The notes: generated from the sequence alone by a model not told the origin. A DNA stretch of 64,000 nucleotides from CATOSD01 sp965226695 (GCA_965226695.1 OZ245405.1:2790001-2854000); one strand, 5' to 3'. Positions 8,245-16,803 are shown, counted from the first letter of the stretch. Numbers and translations are program-made.

Positions 8245-9171
8245 TTGATAGAAATCTACACAGACGGCTCAGCGCTGGACAATCCCGGCCCCGGCGGCTG
8301 GGCCGCCATCTTGATAGACGGCTCGGTTACCTCCCACGTCAGCGGTGGAGAGCGGCGCACCACCAACAACCGCATGGAGATTACGGCCGCGATAAAGGGG
8401 TTGGAAGCGGTCTCGGAGGGCAAGTCCGTCAAGATATTCTCCGACAGCCAGTACGTGGTCAACACGATGACGCGAAACTGGAAGCGCAGGGCCAACACGG
8501 ACCTGTGGGCCATGCTGGACGCCGAGGTCGCACGGCACGACGTCGAATGGCAGTGGGTGCGGGGCCACGTCGGCAATCGATACAACGAAGAGGCTGACAG
8601 GCTGGCGGTGGAGGAGGCGAAAACACAGGCCGGCGCCGATTCTCGCCCGCAAATAAGGGAGACCTCGCCGGCGCCAGCCGTGACGCCCGCGCCACAGCCG
8701 AGGCTGACCCACCTAGACGAATCTGGCGCGGCACGGATGGTCGACGTTGGCGCCAAGCCGGAGACGCAGCGCGTGGCCGTGGCCCGGGGCCGCGTGGAAA
8801 TGGCCGACGATACCCTTAGGCTAATCCGCACCAACGGGTTCGAAAAGGGAGACGTGGTTGGCATCGCACGAGTAGCGGGCATCATGGCCGCCAAGCAGGT
8901 GCCGCAACTGATACCGCTGTGCCACTCCATACCGCTGGACGGCGTGGACATCGGGTTCGCGTTCGATGCCGAAGCGGGCTGGGTGAACATCGAGGCGACA
9001 GCCCGCACAACAGCGAAGACGGGCGTCGAGATGGAGGCGCTGACGGCGGTGACCATCGCGGCGCTCACGATCTACGACATGTGCAAGTCCGCGGACCGCG
9101 GAATGCGAATCGAGGGCGTTCGCCTCGTGAGCAAGAGCGGCGGCAGAAGCGGCGACTTCGCGGCGGAGTAG
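8245..9171 (+). CDS. Fusion protein: ribonuclease HI domain + MoaC (cyclic pyranopterin monophosphate synthase)
   Basis: One uninterrupted 308-residue frame with two complete enzymes. Residues 1-125 are RNase HI: D7 (YTDGSA), E45 (NNRMEIT), D67 (FSDSQYV), H108 and D118 (NEEADRLA) are all present. Residues ~126-152 form a Pro/Ala-rich linker. Residues 153-308 are MoaC: THLDESGAARMVDV, K217 in AAKQVPQLIPLCHSIPL, GVEMEALTAVTIAALTIYDMCK (read as two pieces) with D278 and K281, and the ending SKSGGRSGDF. RNase HI removes RNA from RNA-DNA hybrids; MoaC makes cPMP in molybdopterin synthesis. The start is TTG at 8245, since no ATG or GTG fits the RNase N-terminus. It follows moaA by 52 nt. The linker composition argues for a genuine fusion. 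Confidence 0.9.
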   Translation: MIEIYTDGSALDNPGPGGWAAILIDGSVTSHVSGGERRTTNNRMEITAAIKGLEAVSEGKSVKIFSDSQYVVNTMTRNWKRRANTDLWAMLDAEVARHDVEWQWVRGHVGNRYNEEADRLAVEEAKTQAGADSRPQIRETSPAPAVTPAPQPRLTHLDESGAARMVDVGAKPETQRVAVARGRVEMADDTLRLIRTNGFEKGDVVGIARVAGIMAAKQVPQLIPLCHSIPLDGVDIGFAFDAEAGWVNIEATARTTAKTGVEMEALTAVTIAALTIYDMCKSADRGMRIEGVRLVSKSGGRSGDFAAE

Positions 9172-9177
9172 CCTGGA

Positions 9178-9855
9178 GTGACGCGGCGTGGCAGAGCCGG
9201 GCGCGGAGTCTCTCACGCCCGCCCATCGTCTCGAGGAAGAACCGGCAAATTGGTTGGCAATTTTCTGGCACGGCGCTTCAGCCGAGGGCCGGCCCCTGCC
9301 GCGGTCGTGATTGGGCTGGGCAATCCGGGCAAAGAGTACGAAAATACGCGCCACAACGCCGGATTCTGGTACATGGACCGCCTGGCGTCCGAGCTCTCCA
9401 TCAAGTTCCAGCGGCGCAATCCCCACGCGCTAACCGGCGAGGGCAACGTAGATGGCCTCCGGGTCGCGTTAGCCAAGCCGCGCACCTACGTCAACCTCAG
9501 CGGGCAGGCGGCCACATACCTGCTCGCGCGGTACAGGGTGCCCCCGTCCTCGCTGCTCGTCGTGTACGACGACATAGCGCTGCCGCCCGGCAAGCTGAGG
9601 CTGCGCCCCAGCGGCAGCGCGGGCGGCCACAACGGCATAAAGTCAATCATTGCCGCACTGAGCACACAGGACTTCCCCAGGCTTCGCATCGGTGTCGGAA
9701 ACGCCGCTCGCGGCGCAGACCGCGTGAGCCACGTGCTCGGCAGGCTGCCCAGGAGCGATCGCGCGGCCGTCGATGACGCCCTGGAGCGAGCGGTGGAACT
9801 GCTGCCCTGTCTGCTGACTGAGGGCATTGAGACGGCAATGAACCGCTTCAACTGA
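9178..9855 (+). CDS. pth: Peptidyl-tRNA hydrolase
   Basis: Releases peptides from peptidyl-tRNA that drops off ribosomes. Family signature: VVIGLGNPGKEYENTRHNAG with the catalytic His, KPRTYVNLSGQA, VYDDIALPPGKLRLRPSGSA, GGHNGIKSI and the FPRLRIGVG strand. The given GTG start at 9178 adds about 42 residues before the conserved core, rich in Arg and without similarity; a TTG at 9250 (LVGNFLARRF...) or the GTG at 9307 would give a more typical ~190-residue enzyme. The gene begins 6 nt after the RNase HI-MoaC fusion and ends 10 nt before the metallopeptidase, so it is probably in the same transcript. Confidence 0.93.
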   Translation: MTRRGRAGRGVSHARPSSRGRTGKLVGNFLARRFSRGPAPAAVVIGLGNPGKEYENTRHNAGFWYMDRLASELSIKFQRRNPHALTGEGNVDGLRVALAKPRTYVNLSGQAATYLLARYRVPPSSLLVVYDDIALPPGKLRLRPSGSAGGHNGIKSIIAALSTQDFPRLRIGVGNAARGADRVSHVLGRLPRSDRAAVDDALERAVELLPCLLTEGIETAMNRFN

Positions 9856-9865
9856 GGTGGAGTGA

Positions 9866-11845
9866 ATGACCGCCGACGCCCACGCTCGGACCCGCCGCGC
9901 ACCAGTTGCGCTGGCCTGCGCTGTCGCCCTGGCCGTGCTTGCGGGCGCGGCGTGCTCGCTCGGCGGGCCGGAGTCCGCAGACGAAGCGGCGGCTCAAGCC
10001 CGGCCGGCGTTAGCCACCTCCACGCCTGCCGCCTCGCCCATGCCGACGCCGCGGGCGACCTCCCTTCCCCTCCCGCCGGCGCAGGCAACGACCATGCCCC
10101 CCCACGTGCAGCCGCCGGACCGCGACCTGCACGAGCTCGCAGTTCGGCTGCGCCCCGGCGTGGGCGGCGAGCTGGCGCGCACCGCGACGATCACGCCGCC
10201 GTCGCGGCAGGTGGGACACACAGACAGTTTCTGGATAAGCGACGAAGTGGACGACGAGCCAATCTCATACGCCATCGAGGCCAGCATCGCCGTCGTGACC
10301 GAGCACGCCTATTGGTACGTGGACCTCAACGCCGACATCTCGACAGTTGCGTTGTCCAGAGCGGCGGCGGAGTTCGAGGAGCGGGTTCATCCGCTGCTGA
10401 CGGACGCCACTGGCGACGTCTGGAACCCGGGAGTCGACAACGACCCACGCTTTACGGTGCTTCACACGCCGCTAGTCTCGGCCGCGGGCTACTTCGGCTC
10501 GCGCGACGAGTACACGAAGGCGACCCACCCCAGAAGCAACGAGCGCGAGATGATCTACATGAACTCCGACATCGAACCCGGCACCGAAGTGTACATGGGA
10601 GTGCTGACGCACGAGTTCCAGCACGCCGTGAGCTGGAACCAGGACGGAGGCGAGGAGTCCTGGATCAACGAAGGGCTGGCCGAATACGCTACCCACCAGG
10701 CGGGCTACGCCGAATCGTTCGTGGACAGGTTTCTTGTGTCCCCGGGCACGCAGCTCAACTTCTGGCCCGACTCAGGCAGGGCAACCGTGCCCCACTACGG
10801 AGCCGCCGAGCTGTTCGTCAACTACCTGGCCGACCACTACGGCGGCTACGACGGCATAGGGCAAATGTATCGGCTTTCGGAGGACGGCGAGAAGGGCGTG
10901 GACACGTACATGGCCCAGTTCGGCCTGCGCTTCGAGGACGTGTTCCGAGATTGGGTTGTCGCCAACTACCTCGACGCGGATGAGGGCATCTACGGCTACG
11001 CCTCGCGCGACGTCCACACGCTGAGGGTGTCCACAATTGCCGGATTCGGCGACCGCGAAGGAACCCTCGCCCAGTTCTCGTCCCGCTACTTCGAGCTCCG
11101 CCTCGGTAATGGCGGGGCGCGCATACGTTTCGAGGGACAGCCCACGGTGCGGCAGACGGCGGCGGACTGCCGCAGCGGAAGCCGCTGTTGGTGGAGCAAC
11201 CGCGGTGACTCCGTGGACTCGACCCTGACGCGGGAGTTCGACCTCTCAGGGCTGGAAGCCGCGACACTGGAGTTCTGGGCATGGTTCGACATCGAGAAGG
11301 GGTGGGACTACGCCTACGTCCAGGCGTCGGATGACGGCGGGCGAACGTGGAACGTACTCGAGGGCTCCCACAGCACGACGACCGACCCTGTCGGCAACAG
11401 CTACGGCCCCGGCTACACCGGCTCAAGCGGCGGCTGGGTCAGTGAGGAGCTGGACCTTACACCCTACGCGGGCGGCAAGGTGCTGGTGCGGTTCGAGTAC
11501 GTGACGGACGACGCGGTGTACCTCGACGGCCTGCTCATCGACGACCTGGGTATACCTGAACTGGGCTACCGTGACGACGCCGAGCGGGAAGGCGCGTGGG
11601 ACGCACGGGGATTCGCTCTCATCGACAACACACTGCCCCAGTCGTACATGGTGCAGATTATCGAGATTCCGGCACTAGGCCCGGCCACCGTCCGGCAGTT
11701 GCCGTTGGACTCGGACCGGACAGGAGAGGCCGTCGTGCGTGGCTTCGGATCGCGAATCGAACGAGCCGTCGTTGTCGTGTCGCCGTCCACGCGCCACACC
11801 CACCAGCGGGCGAGCTACCGGCTCGCAGTCGAACCCGCGCCGTAA
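9866..11845 (+). CDS. Secreted zinc metallopeptidase, immune-inhibitor-A-like
   Basis: A 659-residue exported protein. Residues 12-30 form a signal peptide ending at a lipobox-like AGAAC (Cys30; the -3 position is Gly, so lipidation is uncertain), followed by a Pro/Thr/Ala-rich spacer to ~residue 85. The catalytic motif is THEFQH (HExxH at 249-253) with the downstream Glu in WINEGLAEYA, the gluzincin pattern. Residues ~380-560 contain a beta-sandwich adhesion domain of the kind found in M6 immune inhibitor A peptidases (LEFWAWFDIEKGWDYAYVQ, GWVSEELDLTPYAGGKVLVR, then YLDGLLIDDLGIPE). It probably degrades extracellular protein. A GGTGGAG ribosome site precedes the ATG, 10 nt after pth. Confidence 0.82.
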   Translation: MTADAHARTRRAPVALACAVALAVLAGAACSLGGPESADEAAAQARPALATSTPAASPMPTPRATSLPLPPAQATTMPPHVQPPDRDLHELAVRLRPGVGGELARTATITPPSRQVGHTDSFWISDEVDDEPISYAIEASIAVVTEHAYWYVDLNADISTVALSRAAAEFEERVHPLLTDATGDVWNPGVDNDPRFTVLHTPLVSAAGYFGSRDEYTKATHPRSNEREMIYMNSDIEPGTEVYMGVLTHEFQHAVSWNQDGGEESWINEGLAEYATHQAGYAESFVDRFLVSPGTQLNFWPDSGRATVPHYGAAELFVNYLADHYGGYDGIGQMYRLSEDGEKGVDTYMAQFGLRFEDVFRDWVVANYLDADEGIYGYASRDVHTLRVSTIAGFGDREGTLAQFSSRYFELRLGNGGARIRFEGQPTVRQTAADCRSGSRCWWSNRGDSVDSTLTREFDLSGLEAATLEFWAWFDIEKGWDYAYVQASDDGGRTWNVLEGSHSTTTDPVGNSYGPGYTGSSGGWVSEELDLTPYAGGKVLVRFEYVTDDAVYLDGLLIDDLGIPELGYRDDAEREGAWDARGFALIDNTLPQSYMVQIIEIPALGPATVRQLPLDSDRTGEAVVRGFGSRIERAVVVVSPSTRHTHQRASYRLAVEPAP

Positions 11846-11861
11846 GCGCGCGGCTGCCAAA

Positions 11862-11893
11862 CCCCTCTCCCTCGATGGGAGAGGGTGAGGGTG
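11862..11893. repeat. REP-like palindrome, copy 1
   Basis: CCCTCTCCC (11863-11871), 5-nt loop, GGGAGAGGG (11877-11885), then tail TGAGGGTG. It lies just after the metallopeptidase stop and could also act as a transcription-ending hairpin, although no T run follows. Related copies occur at 11940, 41452 and 62216, with a CCTTCCCC variant at 48137 and 50530. Confidence 0.75.
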
Positions 11894-11939
11894 AAAACCC
11901 AGGATTGCATTAACTGCCGCGTTCGCGGCCCGGAGGGAT

Positions 11940-11975
11940 CCCCCTCACCTCAATCCTCTCCCGCCAGGGGAGAGG
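11940..11975. repeat. REP-like palindrome, copy 2 (inverted to copy 1)
   Basis: CCTCTCCC (11955-11962), loop GCCA, GGGGAGAGG (11967-11975), with the G/T-rich tail on its left as seen on the minus strand. It is therefore inverted relative to copy 1. The two flank about 46 bp of unique DNA between convergent gene ends, the arrangement of a REP pair (BIME-like). Confidence 0.7.
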
Positions 11976-11993
11976 AGGCCAAGCCTACCGCCC

Positions 11994-14246
11994 CTACGAG
12001 CCGTTTCCCTCCCGCAGGGCGTCGAGCACCGCCGCGGGGTTCATCGGCAGGCTGGTCAGCCTGGACCCCGTCGCTCGGTAGATGGCGTTAGCGATAGCCG
12101 CCATAGGCGGAACTATGCTCACCTCGCCCACTCCCCTGACGCCGAACGGATGCAGCGGGTTCGCCACTTCCACGATAACGGTGTCGATCATCGGCAGGTC
12201 CAGCGACGTGGGCATGCGGTAGTCCAGGAAGGTCGCGTTCTGCATCCGGCCGTCGTCGCTCATGAAATACTCTTCGTTGAGCGCCCAGCCTATTCCCTGC
12301 ACTACGCCGCCCTGGATCTGTCCTTCGACGTAGCTGGGGTGAACGGCCTTGCCGGCGTCCTGCAACGCGGTGTAGCGCAGAATGGTCACCTTGCCGGTGT
12401 CCGGGTCGACCTCGACGTCGACCACGTGCGTGGCGAACGCGCTGCCGGCGCCCTTCGGGTCGAGGTTCGCGCTGCCGACGACAGGTCCGCCTGTGTCCGG
12501 CAGCAGCCCGGCGAGCTGACTGAAGTCCATGCTGAGCTCGGGGTCGGACTGGTGCCGAAACACGCCGTCCTCGAGGTCCACCTGGTCCGGTGTGGTCTCC
12601 CAAAGCAGCGCCGCCCGCTCTATCATCTGGCGCTTCACGTCCATCGCCGCCTCGTAGCACGCCCAGCCCGTCTTGAACGCGACGCCGCTGCCGCCGGTCA
12701 TCGAGGTGTAGCCTATCGAGTCGGTGTCTCCTACCTGCGGGTTCACGTCCTCCACGGGGATGCCGAGCACCTCCGCGAACTGCTGGGCCGACGCCGGCCT
12801 GCTCCCGCCGATGTCGACCGAGCCGATGGTCAGGTTAACCGTGCCGTTGTAGTTCACGTTGGCGGTGGCGCAGGCAGCGCCGGCGCCATTGACCCAGAAT
12901 CCGGACGCGACGCCGCGCCCGCGGTGGGGGCCGGACAGCTCGGCTCCATAGTGGTCGTGATCCCTGGCGGCCTGGGCGGTCTCCACGCAGCCGATGACCG
13001 GATTGACCAGGCCGTTGGCCCGTCGCGTGCCCTCTTTGGCGGCGTTGACGATACGGAACTCCAGCGGGTCTATGGACAGCTTCTCGCAGAGCTCGTCGAC
13101 AACAGTCTCGGCGGCGAACGCCGCGCCCGGCGCTCCCGGCGCGCGGTAGGCGGTGGTTTTGGGCTTGTTGTTGACCACGTCGTAGCCGTCGATGAGGATG
13201 TTCTCCACGTCGTAGGGGGAGAATATGCACATGGAGGCCGCGCCCACGGGGGAGCCGGGGAAAGCGCCGGCCTCGTACATCAGCTCCGCCCGCGCGGCGG
13301 TCAGGCGTCCGTCGTTGGTGGCGCCCATCTTGACCTTCATGTACGAGCCGGACGTCGGCCCCGAACCCTCGAGCACGTCTGCGCGGCTCATCGTGACCTT
13401 CACCGGCTGCCCCGACTGCCTTGACAGTACGGCGGCCACCGGCTCGACGTAGATTGTGGTCTTGCCTCCGAAGCCTCCGCCTATCTCCATCGGCACCACC
13501 TTGACGTCCGAGTAGGGTATGCCGAGCACGCCTGCGGTGCGGTCTCTGATGCCGAAGTGCCCCTGCGAGCTGCACCAGATAGTGAGCCGGTTGTTCGACG
13601 TGGTCCACCACGCGGTGGCCGTGTGCGGCTCGATGTAACCCTGGTGGACTGTCTTGGTGCGGTATTCCCGCTCAACGATGACGTCCGCCTTGCGGAAGCC
13701 CTCTTCTATGTCGCCCTGCTGAAGCTGGTTGTGGCTCGCCACGTTGCCGCTGTACTTCTCGTGGAGTTGGGCCGCGCCGGTAGCCATCGCAGCCTCGACG
13801 TCCGTGACGGCCGGCAGCACCTCGTACTCGACGTCGATAAGCGCGAGCGCTTCCTCCGCGGCGTGTGCGCTGGTCGCGGCGAGCCCGGCGACGGCGTGGC
13901 CCTTATACAGTGCCTTCTCGCCGGCGAGAACGTTGTTGCTCAGCTCCCTGCCGTTCGGCTTCGGGCCTGGCCCCATGGCCACAGGGCCGTTGGGGAGCGT
14001 GGGCAGGTCGGCGCTCGTCACCACTGCCCTCACCTCAGGATGCGCCAGCGCCCGGCTGGTGTCTATCTTGACTATCTTCGCGTGGGCGTGGGGGCTCCGC
14101 AGCACCTTGCCATGCAGCAGCCCGGGCAGGTCCACGTCGGCGCCGTACAGCGCCTTACCGGTCACCTTGTCGTAACCGTCGTGCCGAATCGGGCGCTTGC
14201 CGACAACGTTGAATTCCTTGTTGGAGAGCACGATGTTGGATGTCAT
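11994..14246 (-). CDS. Xanthine dehydrogenase-family molybdopterin-binding subunit
   Basis: Large subunit of a molybdenum hydroxylase (xanthine oxidase / aldehyde oxidoreductase / CoxL-like family), 750 residues. Support: N-terminal KRPIRHDGYDKVTGKALYGA and LRSPHAHAKI, the cofactor loops GQPVKVTMSR and GGGFGGKT, the arginine motif AYRAPGAPGAAFAAE, and the C-terminal GVRGVGEVSIVPP with the catalytic Glu of the family. It lacks the AYxCSFR loop of true CO dehydrogenase. The start is the ATG giving MTSNIVLSN, preceded by GGAGGTG; the frame runs open upstream into the promoter of the divergent gene. No FAD subunit or 2Fe-2S subunit lies beside it, so partners must be encoded elsewhere. The substrate is unknown. 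Confidence 0.93.
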   Translation of the reverse strand: MTSNIVLSNKEFNVVGKRPIRHDGYDKVTGKALYGADVDLPGLLHGKVLRSPHAHAKIVKIDTSRALAHPEVRAVVTSADLPTLPNGPVAMGPGPKPNGRELSNNVLAGEKALYKGHAVAGLAATSAHAAEEALALIDVEYEVLPAVTDVEAAMATGAAQLHEKYSGNVASHNQLQQGDIEEGFRKADVIVEREYRTKTVHQGYIEPHTATAWWTTSNNRLTIWCSSQGHFGIRDRTAGVLGIPYSDVKVVPMEIGGGFGGKTTIYVEPVAAVLSRQSGQPVKVTMSRADVLEGSGPTSGSYMKVKMGATNDGRLTAARAELMYEAGAFPGSPVGAASMCIFSPYDVENILIDGYDVVNNKPKTTAYRAPGAPGAAFAAETVVDELCEKLSIDPLEFRIVNAAKEGTRRANGLVNPVIGCVETAQAARDHDHYGAELSGPHRGRGVASGFWVNGAGAACATANVNYNGTVNLTIGSVDIGGSRPASAQQFAEVLGIPVEDVNPQVGDTDSIGYTSMTGGSGVAFKTGWACYEAAMDVKRQMIERAALLWETTPDQVDLEDGVFRHQSDPELSMDFSQLAGLLPDTGGPVVGSANLDPKGAGSAFATHVVDVEVDPDTGKVTILRYTALQDAGKAVHPSYVEGQIQGGVVQGIGWALNEEYFMSDDGRMQNATFLDYRMPTSLDLPMIDTVIVEVANPLHPFGVRGVGEVSIVPPMAAIANAIYRATGSRLTSLPMNPAAVLDALREGNGS

Positions 14247-14319
14247 CGGGGCATCACCTCCGGGTGAACGGGCTTGGGCGCCCACATTGTAGCACAAGCC
14301 TAACTGGGCTTGGCGGGGC

Positions 14320-14349
14320 TTGGCAATCCGAGGTTTTGGATGGTATACT
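14320..14349 (+). promoter_or_regulatory. Promoter of the zinc ribbon-sortase pair
   Basis: TTGGCA (14320-14325), 18-bp spacer, TATACT (14344-14349), directed toward the zinc ribbon gene; predicted start of transcription near 14356. The 18-bp spacing matches the promoters of rplS, aroG and the 57-residue ORF. Confidence 0.65.
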
Positions 14350-14391
14350 TGCTGCCGCCTACGACACGAGGCGGAAAGTGAGGATGACACG

Positions 14392-14604
14392 TTGGAACAA
14401 AACGGTTGGCCCGAATGCCAGGACTGCGGCCAAGGCAGCCTGCTGCCGCTGAGTGACTTTGGAAGCCAGGGAGCGCCCATCCACTACAAGGCCTGGGTGT
14501 GCAGCAACCCCACCTGCGGATTCAACATCAAGATCCGCAACGGCGACGTTTACCTCAACGAGCCTATCGCCAGCGGAGCGATGCACTCTCCCAGGATGCG
14601 ATAG
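14392..14604 (+). CDS. Small zinc ribbon protein
   Basis: About 70 residues starting at TTG 14392 (LEQNGWPECQDCGQG), with GAGGATGA as ribosome site 5 nt upstream; an ATG at 14320 in the same frame lies inside the promoter and is unlikely. The protein has two Cys pairs, CQDC and CSNPTC, about 30 residues apart, flanked by aromatic residues: a four-Cys zinc ribbon. The ending NIKIRNGDVYLNEPIASG is unrecognised. Proteins of this type bind nucleic acid or act as zinc-held adaptors; no specific role can be given. It is divergent from the molybdenum hydroxylase gene and upstream of the sortase in the same direction. Confidence 0.7.
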   Translation: MEQNGWPECQDCGQGSLLPLSDFGSQGAPIHYKAWVCSNPTCGFNIKIRNGDVYLNEPIASGAMHSPRMR

Positions 14605-14650
14605 CCTCCCCACACCCAGCGCGGGCAAACCGGACCCACGTTGTACAGTC

Positions 14651-14675
14651 CTTCGGCGGCGGCTCGCCGCCGAAG
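14651..14675 (+). promoter_or_regulatory. Hairpin covering the sortase ribosome site
   Basis: Perfect 11-bp inverted repeat CTTCGGCGGCG (14651-14661), loop GCT, CGCCGCCGAAG (14665-14675). Its 3' arm contains the first bases of the AAGGAG ribosome site (14673-14678) of the sortase. In mRNA the hairpin would mask that site. No T run follows, so it is not a normal terminator. Confidence 0.55.
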
Positions 14676-14692
14676 GAGCGAGCAGTTCGACT

Positions 14693-15712
14693 ATGGAAGA
14701 ACGCAATCCGGCCCCCGCGCGCCTACGCCTGTCCACGCTCGTTACCACCCTCGGTGTTGCCATGCTCGCCGTGGGCGCGCTTCTCCTCGCCGCGGTTGGC
14801 GCGTACTACGCTCTGGGGCTTTACTCGACGTCGCAACTGGACAAGCTGACCGCCTCGTTCGAGGGCGCGCCCTCGCTGCCGCAGATTAGCGCAAGCGTCG
14901 CCCGTGCGAGCGAGTCGGAGATCTCCCCCGCCACCGCCGCTCTGGAGCCGCCACGCCCGCAGACCCAGCTCCCGCTGTATCCGTACCACGACACGACTTC
15001 CCCGGTCGGCAGCTTCGTCGAGTCCTCGCGGTCGGACGTCCAGGCGGAGATTTCTGCCGCACCCGACGCCTCGCCCGTACGATTCGCCGGAGTGCGCAAC
15101 TACGCCTCGTTCCCAACGACACAGGTTCACCCGAAGTACTGGCATCAGCCGATGTGGGCCGGCACCGACGCCTACACGGTGCTCGACACCAGCGCGACCG
15201 ACGGCTTCATACCGGCGTCTCAGCTGGAGCGCGCGTCGAAAGGGTCCAACACCCCTGCGCTGAGGTTGGCCATTCCGGCCATAGGTGTCAGATCCGACGT
15301 CAGCGAGCTGGCCCTGCTCGACGTCGGCGACAGGCGCAGATACGAGACGCCGAACCAGGTGGTCGGCCATATACCAGGCACGGCTAATCCGGGCGAGCTG
15401 GGCAACGGCTGGTTCTTCGGCCACCTCGAAAGCCCTGTGCGCGGAGAGGGAAACGTCTTCAACCGGCTCCCCGAGATTTCCCGGCTGCTCACCAACGGTG
15501 ATCCCGTGTACGTGAGCGTTGCCAGCGACGGCGGCGTGTACCTGTACCAGGTCGTCGAGTCCCGCGTCGTACACCACTCCGACCTGCGGATGTACGACTC
15601 GACGGACGCGACCATAACTCTTGTCACGTGCGCCAACCGCCCCTTGTACGACTATCGCCAGGTAGTTACGGCCAAGCTGGTGGGCTTCCGGGCCGAGGGG
15701 GAGCTGAACTAG
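14693..15712 (+). CDS. Sortase family transpeptidase
   Basis: A 339-residue membrane-anchored cysteine transpeptidase. Residues ~15-42 are one transmembrane helix (TLVTTLGVAMLAVGALLLAA), residues 50-190 a low-complexity Ser/Pro/Ala-rich stalk, and the last ~150 residues the sortase fold: NGWFFGHLESP with the catalytic His, ITLVTCANRP with the nucleophilic Cys, and YDYRQVV with the Arg. This matches the class D/E/F style of sortases. Sortases join LPxTG-type proteins to the surface or to each other. No LPxTG substrate gene is visible here, so it is an orphan. The ATG was chosen because the upstream part of the frame overlaps the zinc ribbon gene. Confidence 0.88.
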   Translation: MEERNPAPARLRLSTLVTTLGVAMLAVGALLLAAVGAYYALGLYSTSQLDKLTASFEGAPSLPQISASVARASESEISPATAALEPPRPQTQLPLYPYHDTTSPVGSFVESSRSDVQAEISAAPDASPVRFAGVRNYASFPTTQVHPKYWHQPMWAGTDAYTVLDTSATDGFIPASQLERASKGSNTPALRLAIPAIGVRSDVSELALLDVGDRRRYETPNQVVGHIPGTANPGELGNGWFFGHLESPVRGEGNVFNRLPEISRLLTNGDPVYVSVASDGGVYLYQVVESRVVHHSDLRMYDSTDATITLVTCANRPLYDYRQVVTAKLVGFRAEGELN

Positions 15713-15754
15713 CCTGGTCCCAGAGTGCCCGGCGCCATTTGCGCTGCACCAGAA

Positions 15755-16648
15755 TCACCGGCCCACTGGGTGTCCCCTGAGCTCGTTCCTCATCGTGGTG
15801 ATAAATCTCTTCGCGGGAGTGGACAGCGCCTTGCCCTCCAGCGCGACGATTCCGCCCTGGTCGACGGGCAGCAGGTTGGCCAGGCTCACCACGCCCAGGT
15901 CATGCTCATCCTCCGGCTCGATTGCCAGGCGCGGCCCCACCGATACGCCCATGCCGAGCGCCACGTACTTCTTGATCATGTCCATGCTGTCGAGCTCGAG
16001 AAGCACCTCGTAATCGAGCGCACGGCGGGTCAGCTCCCTCTCCAGGAACTCCCTCGTCTGCGATTCTCCACCCATCAGGATGAGCGGATACGGCGCAAGC
16101 TGCGCCAGCGACGCCAGTTCCTCCGAGAGCAGGGGATGATCCTTCGGCGCGATTAACACGTTCTCGTAGACGAATAGCCCCTCGAACGCAAGGTCGTCGC
16201 TCCTCTCGGCGTGCTGCACGATCCCCATGTCCACCTCGCCGTCTCGCACCATCTGGAGCACGGCGGGCCTGGTGCCCGAACGCACGCGCAGGTGGGCGTG
16301 GGGATGTTGGTCGAGGTAGGCCCTGACGACCCTCAGCAGCGTGTGCGGTATGATGTCGGGCGTGGAAGCGATGGACACCGGCCCGGCCGCCTCGGCCGTC
16401 GAGGTGAGCGTCACGAGCGAGTCTATGCCCTCCACCAGCGGCATCGCCATCTCGGCAAGCTTCTCGCCCGCGAGCGTCAGCATTATCGGGCGCTTCAGGC
16501 GGTCGAACAGCGTCATGCCCAGCTCCGCCTCCAGCCTGCGCACGTGGCTGGTCACTGTCGGCTGGCCCAGGTCCAACCGCTCCGCCGCCTTCGACATGCT
16601 CCTCAACTGTGCGGCCACGCAAAAGCTCCTCAATTCCCGCAGTTCCAT
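15755..16648 (-). CDS. LysR-family transcriptional regulator
   Basis: A 297-residue LTTR. Residues 1-60 form the winged helix-turn-helix (MELRELRSFCVAAQLRSMSK, LGQPTVTSHVRRLEAELGM, FDRLKRPIMLTLAGE), and the remainder is the periplasmic-binding-protein-like effector domain (IASTPDIIPHTLLRVVRAYL; VDMGIVQH; FVYENVLIAPKDHPL). Such regulators usually activate a divergent gene and repress themselves in response to a small molecule. The divergent neighbour here is a 57-residue ORF across a 155-bp region that is far more AT-rich than the rest of the window (16650-16745). A ribosome site AGAGAGG precedes the ATG. Confidence 0.93.
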   Translation of the reverse strand: MELRELRSFCVAAQLRSMSKAAERLDLGQPTVTSHVRRLEAELGMTLFDRLKRPIMLTLAGEKLAEMAMPLVEGIDSLVTLTSTAEAAGPVSIASTPDIIPHTLLRVVRAYLDQHPHAHLRVRSGTRPAVLQMVRDGEVDMGIVQHAERSDDLAFEGLFVYENVLIAPKDHPLLSEELASLAQLAPYPLILMGGESQTREFLERELTRRALDYEVLLELDSMDMIKKYVALGMGVSVGPRLAIEPEDEHDLGVVSLANLLPVDQGGIVALEGKALSTPAKRFITTMRNELRGHPVGR

Positions 16649-16711
16649 ATCTGAGCCTCTCTCACTACTCAGTATTACGAATCAACATTATCATTATAGT
16701 ATTTCATATCT

Positions 16712-16741
16712 TCACAAGATACTGTGTTCGGTCATACAATT
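16712..16741 (+). promoter_or_regulatory. Promoter of the 57-residue ORF
   Basis: TTCACA (16712-16717), 18-bp spacer, TACAAT (16736-16741), within the AT-rich region between the LysR gene and the small ORF. Predicted start near 16748, giving a leader of ~55 nt. Binding of the LysR product to the adjacent AT-rich DNA is plausible but not shown. Confidence 0.55.
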
Positions 16742-16803
16742 CAGGTAACAGAACGGTTTTCGGCGAACAAGCGGCAAGGGGATGATCCCCAGAGGAGGTA
16801 CAC

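Noticed and set aside
16026..16622. Long open frame on the minus strand overlapping the LysR gene
   Set aside because: It is an Arg/Gly-rich out-of-frame reading of a GC-rich gene; the LysR frame has clear family motifs.
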